A stretch of DNA of 64,000 nt. Origin: Moringa oleifera (lineage: Eukaryota > Streptophyta > Magnoliopsida > Brassicales > Moringaceae). A program made the translations under genes and the position numbers. Of this stretch, positions 1-13,600 are shown in pieces. The DNA is taken from contig JAJFZO010000575.1 of assembly GCA_021397835.1 (NCBI GenBank), forward strand, positions 2,547,001 to 2,611,000, written 5' to 3'. Below the pieces are notes generated by a model that worked only from the letters and a program-made list of their open reading frames with translations, made no database searches and was not told where the DNA came from. Position 1 is the first letter of the stretch, and each line of letters begins with the position of its first letter.

Positions 1-2100
1 ATGGTAACAAAAAAATGTTATTATATAAAATAAATAATAAATATATAACAGGTTTAGTATTTTTTATAGAATATTAAAATAAGTAAAAATTAAAAAACAC
101 TATAAATCTTATCTAATCATAAAAAAGATTTTTAACATATAAAATAAATAACATGCAAAATAAATAATTAAAGAAACATCATTTAAAATTTTGAGTTTTA
201 CTCCATCTTTCAAATCAAACTCTAACTTTTAAAATATTTTCAAATAAATATTAATCTATTAATTTATATTAAATTAAACTTTATGAAAAACTTCAAAATT
301 TAAAAATATTCAAATGAGAAATTTTTTACAATTTTGACTTAAATTTTTTTGTGAAAAATATTCAAACTATTATCATAAAAAAGTTTAATTTTTTTTTTAA
401 ATTTAAGATATGCAATTAAAATAGAATATAAAATTTATTTGAGTAATTTTTAGATATTATAATAATAAAAATATCATTAATTTTTTATAATTATTTTCAT
501 TAAAGTTAAATTTAGATAAAATTAATAAATCAAACTTTGTTTAAAAACGCTTGAAACATTAGAGTTCAATTGGAGAGAGAAACAAAATTTAAAATGATTT
601 TTAATCTAAATAATATTAATATATATTTAGTTTTACATAAATATTTTTTATTAAATAAGTAAATTAAATGAAGTTATATTCACTTTTCGTACAATAATTA
701 ACTTATAAAAAATATCACATATGTTAAAATTTAAAAATAAATAGAAATTATATTTTTTTTTTCAATATGCCAACAAACTAAATTTTGATGAATTTTTAAA
801 AAATTTAGTTTCATATACATGATATATGTTATATTAATTTAATATTTATAAATAATAATAATGAAATATATAGATTGCATCAATAAATTTGTCATTTTAA
901 ATTTAGGCTCAAACCATTTAATTTATTTAATTCTCTCTAATAAATCTGCCCATCCAACCATCCGTTTTAAAATTTAAAGCACAAATTGAATAATATGAAC
1001 CTATAAAATTTTTATTGGACGTGATATACTCATTTATGATTTTAAATGGTCATAATAATCCCATGAACAGAATAAGGATTCCTTAGGCCCCAAAGCTAAT
1101 ACCCAAACAGGAGCAGCTTTGGGCTCCCAAGGTTGGCTCATAAACTGGATAGGGATGAATGGACCCTTAAAGGCAAACAGGGCGAAAAAAAAAAAAAAAA
1201 AGAAGAAAAAGGCATTATGCTTAAGGGTGATGTTGATAATTAGGTTTTCTTATAAGTAAATCAATTATTTTATATTTATTATCTTATTTTATAAAAAAAA
1301 GCGTGTAATTATCAACAACACAACTAAAAATAGTGATAATTATAAAAATAAGATATTTTCCTTTTTATTATCATCAACATCATCTTTTACTTATATTAAA
1401 TTGTATTACCACCTTGCCTAAATTTGATCTTAATATTTACACTATTTTGTTAAAAAGTTACACTACTCATTTGTAAACAACCTGCACAATCTAGGCTTGT
1501 AAGTAACACATTATGTAGTAGTTTAACTTTCTTGTTTTTCCTTCCAACCAAACAAGAAATACCAAAAAGAAAAGGAAAAGTTTCTTGCTTTTCCTTTATG
1601 AGATTGCATAGAATACTACAATTGTCATTTTACCACATGATTTCAATTCAATGTTTGAACTTTGTCAATCTGTATATTGTAGGCGTCTCATCAATGAATG
1701 TGACCCAGAAAATTTTTTTGGAGTCTATCTTTAACTTCTCATTTCCGGGAAAATGAATTTTCATTTTCCTAGAAAGAAAGGGATTTTTTTTAAAAGAAAA
1801 AAAGACCTTTTTCTGCATGGGAACAGTGGTGCTTTGGTCTTTGGTGCCTGTGAACGTTCTTTTATCACCAGATGAATTCATTATTAAAGAGGGTCCCTTT
1901 TAAGCAACAAAATAATGGAAGCTGGCCAATTGGCCAGAAAAAAAAAGGAAAGAGAAAAGTCAAACTAGCCGTTACATTTGAAGACAGTCCGCTCCCTTCC
2001 TCTTCCCTCAGCTTTCATTTACCTTCCAGTTTTCTCTCTGTGTCCACTCCTCTCCTCTGTCTCCTGATCTTTCACTTCCTCGCGTCCATCTCAATACAAG
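1..2100. other. AT-rich spacer and upstream region of the first gene
   Basis: No gene is visible. Positions 1-900 are extremely AT-rich and include a block (about 200-660) that resembles the dispersed AT-rich repeat listed elsewhere. From about 1980 the composition changes to a CT-rich stretch (2040-2140), typical of a plant 5' leader, just before the start codon at 2182. I see no clear TATA box. The small open frames in this stretch match nothing and lack splice or coding support. Confidence 0.6.
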
Positions 2101-2181
2101 TCTCCTTCCCTTTCTCTCTTTCTCTCTCTATCTCTCTTCTCCTCTTTGTGGTGTGTGGGCAGAGCAGTGTGGAGAGTAGGG

Positions 2182-5100
2182 ATGTTCACTGAGGGATTAG
2201 ATCAAAGTGCGATCAATTGGATTAAGAAGGGGTCGGATGCAGATAAGGGACCATGCGTCAGATCTCCTTTAACTCCGAAGTTATCTACTGATCCATTTCC
2301 AAGATCCCCTCTATCATTTAATAGCGCCACCAATTTTGTTATGTCCCCTCATGGGTTGCCTCCACTAAAATTTCACTCTGGCTTGACGGCACCTCACAGC
2401 CTAGTGGCTCCTTACCTCGACGACGACGAAGAAGAAGAAGAAGAGAGTGTAGCCTCTGTTTCAGATGATTCAGGAGGTAAGTTCTCTGAGGAAGAGGAAG
2501 AAGAAGACGTTTTGGGGCCTAAGCTGGTAGCACAGTGTTATGACGAAGAGGAGTTTAAATATCGGTGCAGCTCAAAATTGAATAGAGGGTTGTTGATGGA
2601 AAAGAATTTGACGATTGAAGTCCCTGACAGTAACAGAAGATTAACTGATGGAGAACTAGGGATGAGGAAATTTGCCTTGAAAAATTCGATCCCAGGCGGA
2701 AGCTGTAAGCTTGGAGAACGAGTTCAGTTGCCCAATACCCTGGTATGATGCACAGATTTGTGTTAAAAGTGTTAGAATTTAAGGTGATTTCATATCTCAA
2801 ATTGTTGATTTGTGTCAACCAAGTTGGTTTTTCCTCATTTTTTTTCTTGTGTTAACCTGATTTTTTTGGGGATTGTATAAGAATTTTAAAATGTGGATTC
2901 ATGGTAAAGTGGGTAGCTTTTAATGATGGATTCATGTTGGTGGTGATTGATAAATTCAGGATGCTCCTATTCAGGGGAAAACTATGCTTAGAGAGATAGA
3001 AGATATAGGAACACCAAGTGCACCGCCCATAATGGAAACTGGAAGAGAAGAGAAGAGCTTTGGGGTTGAAACAGAACTTGAACAAAAGGAGGATAGTATT
3101 TCCGGCCCCAGAGGATCAGAAAGTTTTGATGGCAGTAAACGATGTTTAGCAGCAGATCAAGAACCGCAGCCCTTAAAAGAAACTGAACCTGGTGAAAGGT
3201 TTCTCATCAGTTCACTGCAGACTAAGTTTTTTTTTTCTTTTTTTTCCTTTTTCACACATAATTTTTGAGTTTATTGATTTTGCCTGTGCAGTTTGAACAA
3301 TGCCCCGACTGGAGAACAAGTGCAAATCCCTTATTGGCAAAGCAGCTTGGATCATTCACCTTGTTATAATACCAGGTGCATACTTGCAGTATATATTCCA
3401 ATCCAGTTTGATACTCATATTTTAGCTGTTTGCTTCTAAAAATTATCTTTCCAGAGCTTTAAACCTTTTCTACAAGTGTTGATGTTTATGATTGCACCAT
3501 TTGTTCAGTTGGTTTTATCTTCTTAGTCCAATTATCGATCAACTAGTTACAGCTGGTTGGACTTTATAAACCCCAGAATCTGTTGACTCCAATATGGCCT
3601 CAAGTAACTGCCCCCTGCTCTAGGATACTAATTTATCTGGCTTTATCTGGCTTTATCTGGCAGACCATGCCCTATTTTCATGTGAAGACATTTCTAGGTT
3701 ATGCGTCCTCTACCAAAATTAACATCCTGAACATTCACATGCTCCTATTTTTGCAGTGGCCAATATGCCTGGCAGGCTCTTGTAGCTTATGATGCATGCA
3801 TCCGGTTATGTCTGTATGCATGGGCTAGAGGCTGCACTGAGGCACCTGAATTTCTGCGTGATGAATGCTTGCTTCTTCGAAGTGCCTTCGGGTTAGCTAA
3901 TTTCAGCTTGTCTTGGTCTCAAATTTGTCTAAGCTCTATAGCTAGTTCAAGTCTAAATTGTGGTCTATTTGTTCTTTTGATTATACAGACTACACAAATT
4001 TTTGCTACAACCTCGAGGTGTAAAACCAATAGAAGTGATGTCTACCAAGACTGCAGAACAAAAGTGCCCTCCCAAGTCAAAGAAAGTGGTTGGAAAAATA
4101 AGAGTGGAAGGTAAGATATTCCAGGCCTAATCACACAAAAAACAGGCCATGCATACATTGATGGCCATCATGTTCTAATGATTTCTCTGTAGATATTATA
4201 GTTCATATAATATGACAAAGGAAGAGGATCTCTTGGATGAAGATTCAGTGAAACAGCATTCCTTATTTGTATTGGATTATTGCAGTTAGGAAAGTTCGAG
4301 TGATACCAAAACGGATACTTAGGAGCACTCATTCAATGAGAAGTGCAATGTACGTGCAAGTAGGGGCAGAGTATGTCCGACAGGTTTCTTCACTTGTCAA
4401 AACTGGGATGAATTCTCTCAAATTAGCCTCATTTCCAGTGACGTCAGAAGGTTTGTATAAGCTGTGTCAAAAACTCTGAAATCTGTTCCAGTACATATTC
4501 CGGTGCAACATAGATTCACCTTTTCAGTTTATTGATTACGCTACAATTTAAAAGTGGATTTTCCAAGTACATTTAAATGTTTTTAACAACTTGGTTATAG
4601 TGCTTTTATAACTTTCTAAATGAAAATCCAAAAGAGTCCGCAAGATCAAATGGTTTTTAGAAATGTGTATCTTGCAAAAGGATGTGCAGGTTCAATTACC
4701 CTCATACTACGATATGATGGATAATAAAATTGTCTTGTTTGACAGAGAAAATGTCATGCTTTTTCCAACTTAAGAGTGCTACAGAAGATACTCAGATCGA
4801 ACCAGGTTCTGCTGTTTGTTTGCACCCTGGAGCTGGTGATTACCATATCTTGTAAGTTGTTGCCTTACTATCCAGTGCTAGTAGAGCATTGAATTTATAT
4901 CACTTCATGAAACCCATGAAAATGTTGAAAATAGGTTAAGTGGTGGACACATAACTAGATTAGATCCTGTTATGAATCTCTAGAGTGTGGTGATCTTACA
5001 GTCTTGATAAGAATCGGACTGAACTCATGAGTTATGCAGTTATGTTGACATATAACCTGAGAGACGTCCAGTATCTGTCTGTATATCACTATTCATCTAT

Positions 5101-8100
5101 GCTATCTTGTCATGAAGCCTACAAAATCAATCTTAAGAATCATGGAGTGAATTTGTCATGGCGTTGTGTTGACATTAACTCAACAGATTCCACCTATCCA
5201 CTTGTACATGTAAATACTCATACATGATATCTTTTCTTGAAGTTTTCAAAATCAAGTCATAGTTCAGCATCCTAACTGGAGTTTGAATAATAATTTTATA
5301 GATAAACTTTATATTCAACAGTACAGAGGATTTACATCTGCTTGCTATTTTAGCTTTCCAGAGACTGAAGGGGATGCTCTTTTGGTGGAAATCCAAGATA
5401 AAAAGAAAGTAGTCCAGGGTCGGGCATCAATTCCAGTTTCATCCTTGACTGATAACCCAGTATGTATTTTTCCTCAGTCTATCAGTATCAGTTTGTTTCT
5501 TATTTGAATTTCTTTGGTAAAATATTAATTATCATATCTTATACTATTCACATGCAATTTTTTTGGGATTGTGCAAATATGCAGAATGAGAGAATTCGAT
5601 GGTGGCCTATATGCCATGATGATCAAGAATGTGTTGGAAAGATCCAGCTCTTTATTGGGAGTATGATGACATCCGATGAAGCTAGTCATATAAAGGTTTC
5701 CTCTCTTCCGACCAAACTCATGAGTCAATATCTTGTCCACCTGCATGGGCTCTGATCCTTCTCACAATGAAATTCAGTAGCTAAGGATTAGTTTTCATGA
5801 GACCTAACTATACTACTATTTGTCACATTCTTTTGTTTTCTTTCAATTAAATCAACTTGTTGACAAATTAGATAAGTCCCAACAAAGATGCTTGGAGTTG
5901 TGTTGCCACCATTGACACCATTTATGTATGGATGAAAGCACCTGTGCACATATGTCCCGGGTTTTATATTTTGTTCCTTTATGTACTGCAGAGTGGACCT
6001 GTTGTGGAAACTCTAGCATATGATTTGCTGTTGGAGGCTGCTATGCGCGCTCAACATTTTCGTTCACAAAACTTGAGATTGCGGGGACCTTGGAAATGGT
6101 TGCTTGCTGAATTTGCAGATTACTATGGAGTTTCTGATTCATACACGAAGCTAAGGTACTTATAGAAATTCCCCTTTCAATTATAGTTACTTTAACTTAA
6201 ATTTCTGAGATTAGACTGCTAGTTCATATAATGCTCTGGCCCGTTTTGGATTTCTTGTAATGTTTCCAATGTTTGTCTGTCTGCAGATACCTATCACATG
6301 TTATGAACGTTTCCACCCCAACAAAGGACTGCTTAGAGCTTGTTAAAGACTTACTGGTACCCATCTTGAAGGCAAGGAGCGAAAGAAGTTTGACAAGGCA
6401 GGAGGTAGACACTTAAGATAGTACAAAATCTCTCATTAACTTTGAGATAGCTGTGGCTACTAAGTAATGAACTTCATTGAAATGGTGTTAGCTTAAGGGA
6501 ACTTGTATACATTACCAAACAACATTATTGTAATGGTTGCTAATTATTATTCCTTGTTCTTGCAGAAAAGTATATTGCTAGATTGTGAAACACAGATCGA
6601 GAGTCTCTTGGCAAATGTCTTTGAGAGCTACAATTCCTTGGATGAAAATTCTCCCACAGGACTAGCCAACATGTTTGGTCCAATGCAAGAGTCTGCACCA
6701 CCAGCTCTAGCTCCTGCTGTAGAAGTATATGCTCTCCTTCATGATATACTATCTCAGGATGCGCAGACCACGCTGAGAAACTATTTGCAGGTAAGTTCAA
6801 ATTTGTCACTATTGTTTGCAGAATCTACTACATTGAACAGATTTGAAAGTAATTCTGCATGTATGGGATGAATTATTAGTCAAAAATGTCAAAAAGACTA
6901 TCTGCCATCTTCGAATATTAAAATTCCTGATTTGCAGGAAGTTTCATGTAAGTACAGATTAGATAACTAGACTTGAAAGTACCAGTAGTTAGCTTTCTTC
7001 GTTCCATACTGCCTCTCCATCCCCTGCTCCCTTCCTCCCTATGTACGTTGCTTCACATAAAACCCCTTTCAGTAGTCTTGTTTCATGATGCTTTCAAAAT
7101 GATCTTGCCAAGGAATTAAAGACAGATTATGTGGAATGATAGCAAGTTTTAATATTTCTTTTACGCTTTTTTTGATAGATTAAGCTTAGTAGAGTCATAA
7201 CTTGACCAAATTTGGGACCTTGTGCAGACAGCAGCAAAGAAGAGGTGCCGGAAGCACATGGTTGATACTGATGAGTTTATATCAAGCAACTCTGATGGTT
7301 TCCTCATGGACTCTGTTACCATCTCAACAGCTTATTTAAAGATGAAGAATCTTTGCATAAGTATAAGCAAGGAAATAGAGTCCAACATAAAGATCAACAA
7401 TGAACATGTTCTCCCCAGGTAAAACTTGCAATTTGTAACTCGAGTCATGAAATATAAATACTCATTGTTATGAAGAATTCTTGAACCTCAGAAAAGCTAC
7501 TGGCTTTGTGTTTTGTCATTTTGGTGGCAAAAATTTGAGTTAGAAATAAGAATAAGGTTTTCTGCAGTTGAGAAAAAAATACTGTTAGTGATAAGGTTGG
7601 CACAGCATCATTTTAGTAACTCTTTTGATCATATCAAGTAATTCTGACAATTGTTCTTCTTTTCCAGTTCTATTGACCTGTCAAATATCGCAGCTTCTGT
7701 ATACAGCACAGAGTTGTGCAAAAGGACTAGAGCTTTCCTTGCAGCATTGCCTCCTTCCCGCCCACAACCACATGTGAACGAATTTCTAATAGCAATTGCT
7801 GATTTTGAACGGGATCTTGAGTCATGGAGTATCAGGTTTGTGGACAAAACCAAATCCTAATTTCTTTATCACTGAGACTAGAACAGAATACAATATATTT
7901 GGATGACATTATCGGAGTCTTTCTAATTAATGGTGTAGCCAGAACATGGTATCAACACAGTTTATGACCTATAGTAAAAGTTGAACTTCAGGCTGACGTT
8001 TTTTTTTTTTTTTTTCCCTTCAGTCCAATGCAGGGTGGTGTAGATTCAAGGGGTTTGTTCCACAATTATATAATGGTGTGGATACAAGATATGGAACTCA

Positions 8101-10093
8101 AGTTCCTTGATCTCTGCAAAGCAGAAAAGGTACCCTCTTGAGAATTTTATGCATGGTGGTGTGTAATGTGTAATCCCTACAACATTGACATGAACTGCAA
8201 AACATAGTCATGCACTAAAAATGGGGTTGGAATCAACCATTCACCATTGATGTAGTCAAATGAAGAAGAGCTGGTGTAACTTTTTATGCGAATTTCTAGT
8301 TCAAGCATCTTTACTCTGATCAGGAGCTATACTTGCAGGTTCCTTGGTCTGGAGTAATGACTAATCATTCCACTTCGCCATTTGCTGAGGAAATATATGA
8401 GAAAATTAAAGACTCTCTTATTGAATATGAAGTTGTGATCCATCGATGGCCTCAGTACTCATTGTTCTTAGAAAATGTAAGTTCTAAAGCATATATTGAT
8501 TTGTTTCTCCCTCTGGACTAAAGCGTGTTTTCTGTCTCTAAAGCCATATGTGACATGAATTTATGCAAGCATTTGAACTCATAATGAGATTTCTTTGTGC
8601 TTCATATTGATTCATTTATCTTCTTGAAGGCTGTTTCTAATGTGGAAAGAGCAATCATTAAAGCACTAGAGAAGCAATACAATGACATCTTGACTCCTCT
8701 GAAAGATAGCATCCCCAAGAAGCTAAATATGCATGTTCAAAAGCTGACCAGAAGACAGTCAACCACGCTCTACTCAGTTCCGAATCAAGTAAGTGCATCC
8801 CATTCATTGATTTCATTAAATGATTTTTACCCACTTGTTTGGTTCCTGAAAGACTAAACTGATTAGTGAATAGAATCGGTACAAGCAGGGGTGCCTGCAG
8901 TTATCTGTATTGATGTATCTTATGTTCTTTTCTGCTAGCTTGGAACTTTTCTGAACACCATCAAGAGAATTCTTGATGTCCTACATTGTAGAATAGAGGA
9001 TATCTTGAAGTCTTGGGCGTCCTACCTTCCTGTAACGGGAGACAAGAAGTCACTCTTTGGGGAGCAGATGAATGCAATCACAGTGCTGTTGAGAACAAAA
9101 TACAAAAATTACATGCAAGCAACAGTTGAGAAGCTTGTAAGCAATGTAAGTTCCATAGAGATCCCATTTTCTTTATTTGGGTTAGCGCTCAAAACTAGTT
9201 GTATCTGCAAGGTCCTGATATATGGCTCTGCAGAACTTTAGAATATTAGGTGCCAGGTTTTTTATCCAAAAAAAGAAGGTAATCAAGCCTATCAATCAAA
9301 CTGTCAAAAGGTTCCTCTTGCCGTAACGAATCTTTAGGCTCCTACCTGAGTTCAAAAGAAATGGATAGTAAACTAAATATATGTGGTAAAACATTGTTTT
9401 AGATGCAAGCAAGTAGGAGCACACGGTTGAAGAAGATCCTTGAGGAAATAAAGGAAGAAGATGGAGAGACTGAGGTCCGTGAAAGAATGCAGATGCTGAG
9501 TTCACAACTCATTGACTCTATATCTAACTTGCATGAGGTATTCACAAGCAGGATTTTTATAGCAACCTGCCGTGGATTCTGGGATAGGATGGGACAGGTA
9601 AGCCAGATTAAGCATATTCAGACACTTTCTTACTAGCAGCTTTTTAACTTCTAATTTTATTTGGATTTACTTCTTACCAGGTTGTTCTGAAATTTCTCGG
9701 AGACAGGAAGGAAAACCAAGTATGGTATAATGGATCTTACTATGCTCTTGGGGTAAGCAGTCTCCCTCTAATCTTACATAAGTTTGAACAGATACCATAT
9801 GGATAATTTTCCATTTATGATTGGAAGGTCATCATCCTTTCTGAGTAGAGCCAATGAATAGAATTGGCTTGCAGCAAGGAAGGTTTTCTTCCCTTAAAAT
9901 TACACCGCTGAAGTACTTTTCTTGTTCATTGTAGATACTGGATGACACATTTGCTTCCCAGATGCAGCGGCTGCAAGGAAATTCCCTACAAGAAAAGGAT
10001 CTTGAGCCCCCTCGCTCAGTAATCGAAGCTCGATCAATTCTCTGCAGGGACACACCAAATACAGCAGATACATCTACGTACTTCTATGTTTAG
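2182..10093 (+). CDS. Large uncharacterised plant protein (Arabidopsis At4g24610/At5g65440 type), 21 exons
   Basis: Exons: 2182-2742, 2960-3198, 3292-3375, 3757-3891, 3989-4110, 4286-4450, 4746-4851, 5354-5459, 5585-5695, 5992-6155, 6287-6404, 6566-6790, 7228-7418, 7668-7835, 8024-8129, 8339-8476, 8630-8788, 8939-9145, 9403-9597, 9681-9752, 9935-10093. All introns are GT-AG and the sum keeps frame, giving 1176 residues. The start MFTEGLDQSAINWIKKG is characteristic, from memory, of a plant family represented by At4g24610 and At5g65440; its biochemical function is unknown to me. Residues 80-110 form a Glu/Asp-rich low-complexity segment after a Ser/Pro-rich N-terminus. The rest is largely helical-looking with no catalytic motif I recognise, and I see no signal peptide or convincing membrane span. 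The gene ends about 590 bases from the stop of the opposite-strand neighbour, so the two are convergent. Exon boundaries are hand-made; the family assignment is moderately sure. Confidence 0.85.
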
Positions 10094-10684
10094 AGGTGAC
10101 ATGCTCCAATTTTGAGCCCAACGATAAACTGGAGGAACGAGTGATTGATGGGGTGCCAGTTACAGATCAATATAATGAAACATTTGCTGCAGATGTATAG
10201 AATAGCAAATTTTTTCTGAAGTACACAATTTCATTCCGTTCTTTTTGTATATCTTTGGTGACGTATATCCCATACAGTTCGTTTGCAATAACTTGAGTGC
10301 AATAAAGGAGAATTTTCCAAAGAAGTTGCATCTTGGTCTTCTGGTGTTCGGTGGTGAATTGGTGACATACTGAATTGCCAGGTTCTCAATCATCTGAACA
10401 CCCAATAAACAAGGAGATGATCACGGTAGGTTTGAAGAAAGACCAACCTCTACTTGACCTATACTTAATGATTAAGTCCAAAAGGAAGTATATACTAAAC
10501 AGAATGACAATCAAATAGATAGACTGAAAAACTTAATTAGGAGCTAATACGGAAAATCAAGAAACTTACATGCGATTGAACACTAAAAGTTCCATCGCAC
10601 TAAAATTAGCCATCCATGCATATAAGAAAGCAGTAATCTTCACTTCACTAGGACCAAAATATTCATAATAAACCTAAGCATAGT
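10094..10684. other. Convergent 3' flank between two genes
   Basis: This stretch lies between the stop codons of the large plus-strand gene and the minus-strand FPA-like gene and probably holds both 3' untranslated regions. No further gene is visible. Confidence 0.6.
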
Positions 10685-13600
10685 TTAAGTCCCTTTCCCT
10701 TGTTGAATTTGCTGGAGAAGAGCTGCTGCCAGTTGTAATGTTGCTTGCAGGCGTTTCTGTGGATTAGCATCTGTTTCTTCTTGGGTACCAGTATTTTGCT
10801 GTTGTTGAAGTCCTGGAGCCCCTGACTGGAGCTCTATCTGAGCTGTAGGCGGCACTGTGGCAGGCAAATTTGGGACCTGTTGCCGCTGCTGCTGCTGCTG
10901 CCAGTGTTGAACCTGACCAAACTGAGATGCTGAAAAATCAGGTGGCACCTGATTGTTTTGTAAAGTATTCTGATCTGATGGTCTGAATGGGTTGTCAGAC
11001 TTGTTCATTATGTTCATCTGCTTAAGATCCTCTCCTGTTGATACATTTGGAATGTTCCCTGCCTGCCTCTGCTGCCCAAGAAAAGATGAAGCAAGTTGTG
11101 CAAGCTGTTCTGGTTGCAGGGCTGCAATTGGCATAGATAAAGGAACTGAAGGTTTGCTTTCCTGAAGAGATGATTTGCTGTTTCCAGATGGTGGAATACC
11201 AGAACTACCACTGGCATGATGAACAGAGCTAGTTTCCAGCACAAGCCGAGGCATGACCAGGGAATGTCCCTGAACAGTAGGATCAACAACATTGTTGGAC
11301 ATTTGCAATGGTAAATTTCTAGCACTGGAAACTGAGTTCTGCATATTATGAGGAGACCAGCTTGGTCCTAATCGCTGAGGACGCAGATGCTCATGTCTGT
11401 TCTCAATATATGAGTCAGGTGCAGTTCCATGACCATGAACTGAACCTGAAAATGACGCAGATGGAGCTGACATAGCACCATTTCCAGCAAAAGACAGATC
11501 AGTAACTCCTGTTTTACTCAGATCATGAATAGATGCCATTGAAGGAAAAGGTCCTGAAGATGCTGAAGGTTTTGGATACGATGTATCCCCATGAAAAGTC
11601 AGTAAGTTTGGATCTCTTTTCTCATTTGAATGGTGGGTGGGACCCAAACTGGAACCAGGATGCTCTAGTCTCAAGATCACTCCAGAGATACTCAGCTTCC
11701 CAGGTACTTTAAGTACTTTCTCTGAAAATTCTGATGGTGGTACAAGAAACAAGGTCGTCTTTTCATCCAATTTAGCAACTGCTGCTCGCTTCTTCTCCTC
11801 CAGATAATGCATGAATTCATTGTAAAATCCAATATCAGCATCACTTTGCGGCACAAAGAAAACAACCCAAGCACTAGATGCTTGATAATAATGCTTCGCA
11901 AGCATGTCTAGACCAGTTCTTGCTGTGCAATCCAGGAATTCAGGCCTGCAGTGAAGAAATAAATCTCTCAGGAGGATTACAAAAAAGAAAAAAGAAAAAA
12001 AAGAAACCAAAAAAGGAAAAGCATCTGGTTGAGTGTATCGTCTGAAGTTTAAAGTATTCATTATCAACTTAAAATCAAACAAAAAACTAAAAGTCCAGTT
12101 AAATTAAGATCAAATAATTTGTTTTCCCCACAGCACACAAATAATTTGGGTTTTCATCCTTTAGACAGGAACCACAACATCGCCTGGCGGTTTTCAAGCT
12201 CCAGACCCATAATTTGCTCTGATCCAACTCCCTAAATTGAGCCATCCAAAGCTACGTAAAACACATGGCTGTTCACTTAACAAGACCTATCCAAAGATAG
12301 AAGAAGAAAATAATAACGAACATAGCAGGCAATTCACGTTTTCTTGGAGGGCCGTTTTTTGTTTTTTTTTGGGGGGGGGGGGGGGGGGGGGGGGTGGGGT
12401 GTGGGTGGTTGAAATGAATAGGGTGCAAGCAAGAACCCGTCGAAAAGCTGATGCCACTGCTGATAGTGAATAGGAGAGATGAAACCATGCACAAAGGAGC
12501 ATTTACTACTTACAGCATCATATCCATGACTTTCCCAACAGGAAAGCATCGAGCACGACAAACTGGAGTTCCACCCTTCGCTATAGTCCCTTCCCATTTC
12601 CAGTCTTTTAAGGATGGCTGATCTAATTCAGGGGTAAAACGTTTCCTATCAACAGCACTTGATGGCAATGAAGCAGATCCCATCTGAAAATTATCATAAG
12701 ATGCTCTCCAGGGATCACTTCTTTCTCCATGAGGTAGAGCTAAACTTGCTGTATGATCAGGAATCTGTTTATACCCAAATGGCTCGGCCTCAAAGTCTTG
12801 ATCAAAGGCCTCAGGCTGAGAAAAATCAGAGAATATCCCTGGAAAAGCACGCTTCTCTTGCTCTGTCTTGGAGAGGGGGTACTCGGGGAGCTCCTTTTCA
12901 GGATGAAAGGAGCCAGTCTTCAATTTCTTGGCTCCCTGATAGTAATATGCATCTTCTGGCAAATCCCATGGTTCTTCGCGATATGGACTCTTTTGAGGAA
13001 ATTTCTGAGGAAAATCATGGACAAGAGGACCCCTTTCTCTTGGGCTACCACCAATTTCATATACATCCTGTGGTAGTCCTGCATCAGACTCCACTTCTCT
13101 GAACCTCCATTTTTCATTACCACCACTCCATAAGGTACTTTTCTTGTTAAAATTATATGCATCGGCATCACCAGAATCAACATCTGCTATATAATGCGGA
13201 GGTCTAATGCTAGGATCTCCAACCATGCTTTCGTAGTTCCTATCCTGACGAAAATTAGAAGTAGATCCCAGCCGACCATTCTTTAACTGTGGGGAGAGAG
13301 AGGCACTTGTTGAGCTCCTTCCAGTGTTTGATGAACCAGCCTCACTCTTCGCAAAACAAATATGCACACGGGGATTCCCAAATAATTTGCCCTGCAGAGT
13401 TTCTTTTGCCCTGCAAGCTGATATCAGATTCCTGAACCGCACAAAAGCATAGCTACGACCCGGAAAAACAGTAATCTTCTCTATCTCACCAAACGGGGAA
13501 AAAGCCTTCCTCAAGATCACCTCATCCACTTTCAGTAAAGCTGGAAACCCAATCCATAATACTTCACTAGGTTCTGCACTTTTATCACTTATTTTCGATT

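Noticed and set aside
3630..3661. Three copies of TTTATCTGGC in an intron
   Set aside because: Real but too short to be more than a slippage minisatellite.
4610..4720. tRNA- or SINE-like B box (AGGTTCAATTACC) in an intron of the first gene
   Set aside because: One base too long between the box halves, no A box, and no cloverleaf could be drawn.
12659..13102. 147-codon plus-strand frame within the FPA-like gene
   Set aside because: Antisense to a well-supported coding exon, with no independent features.
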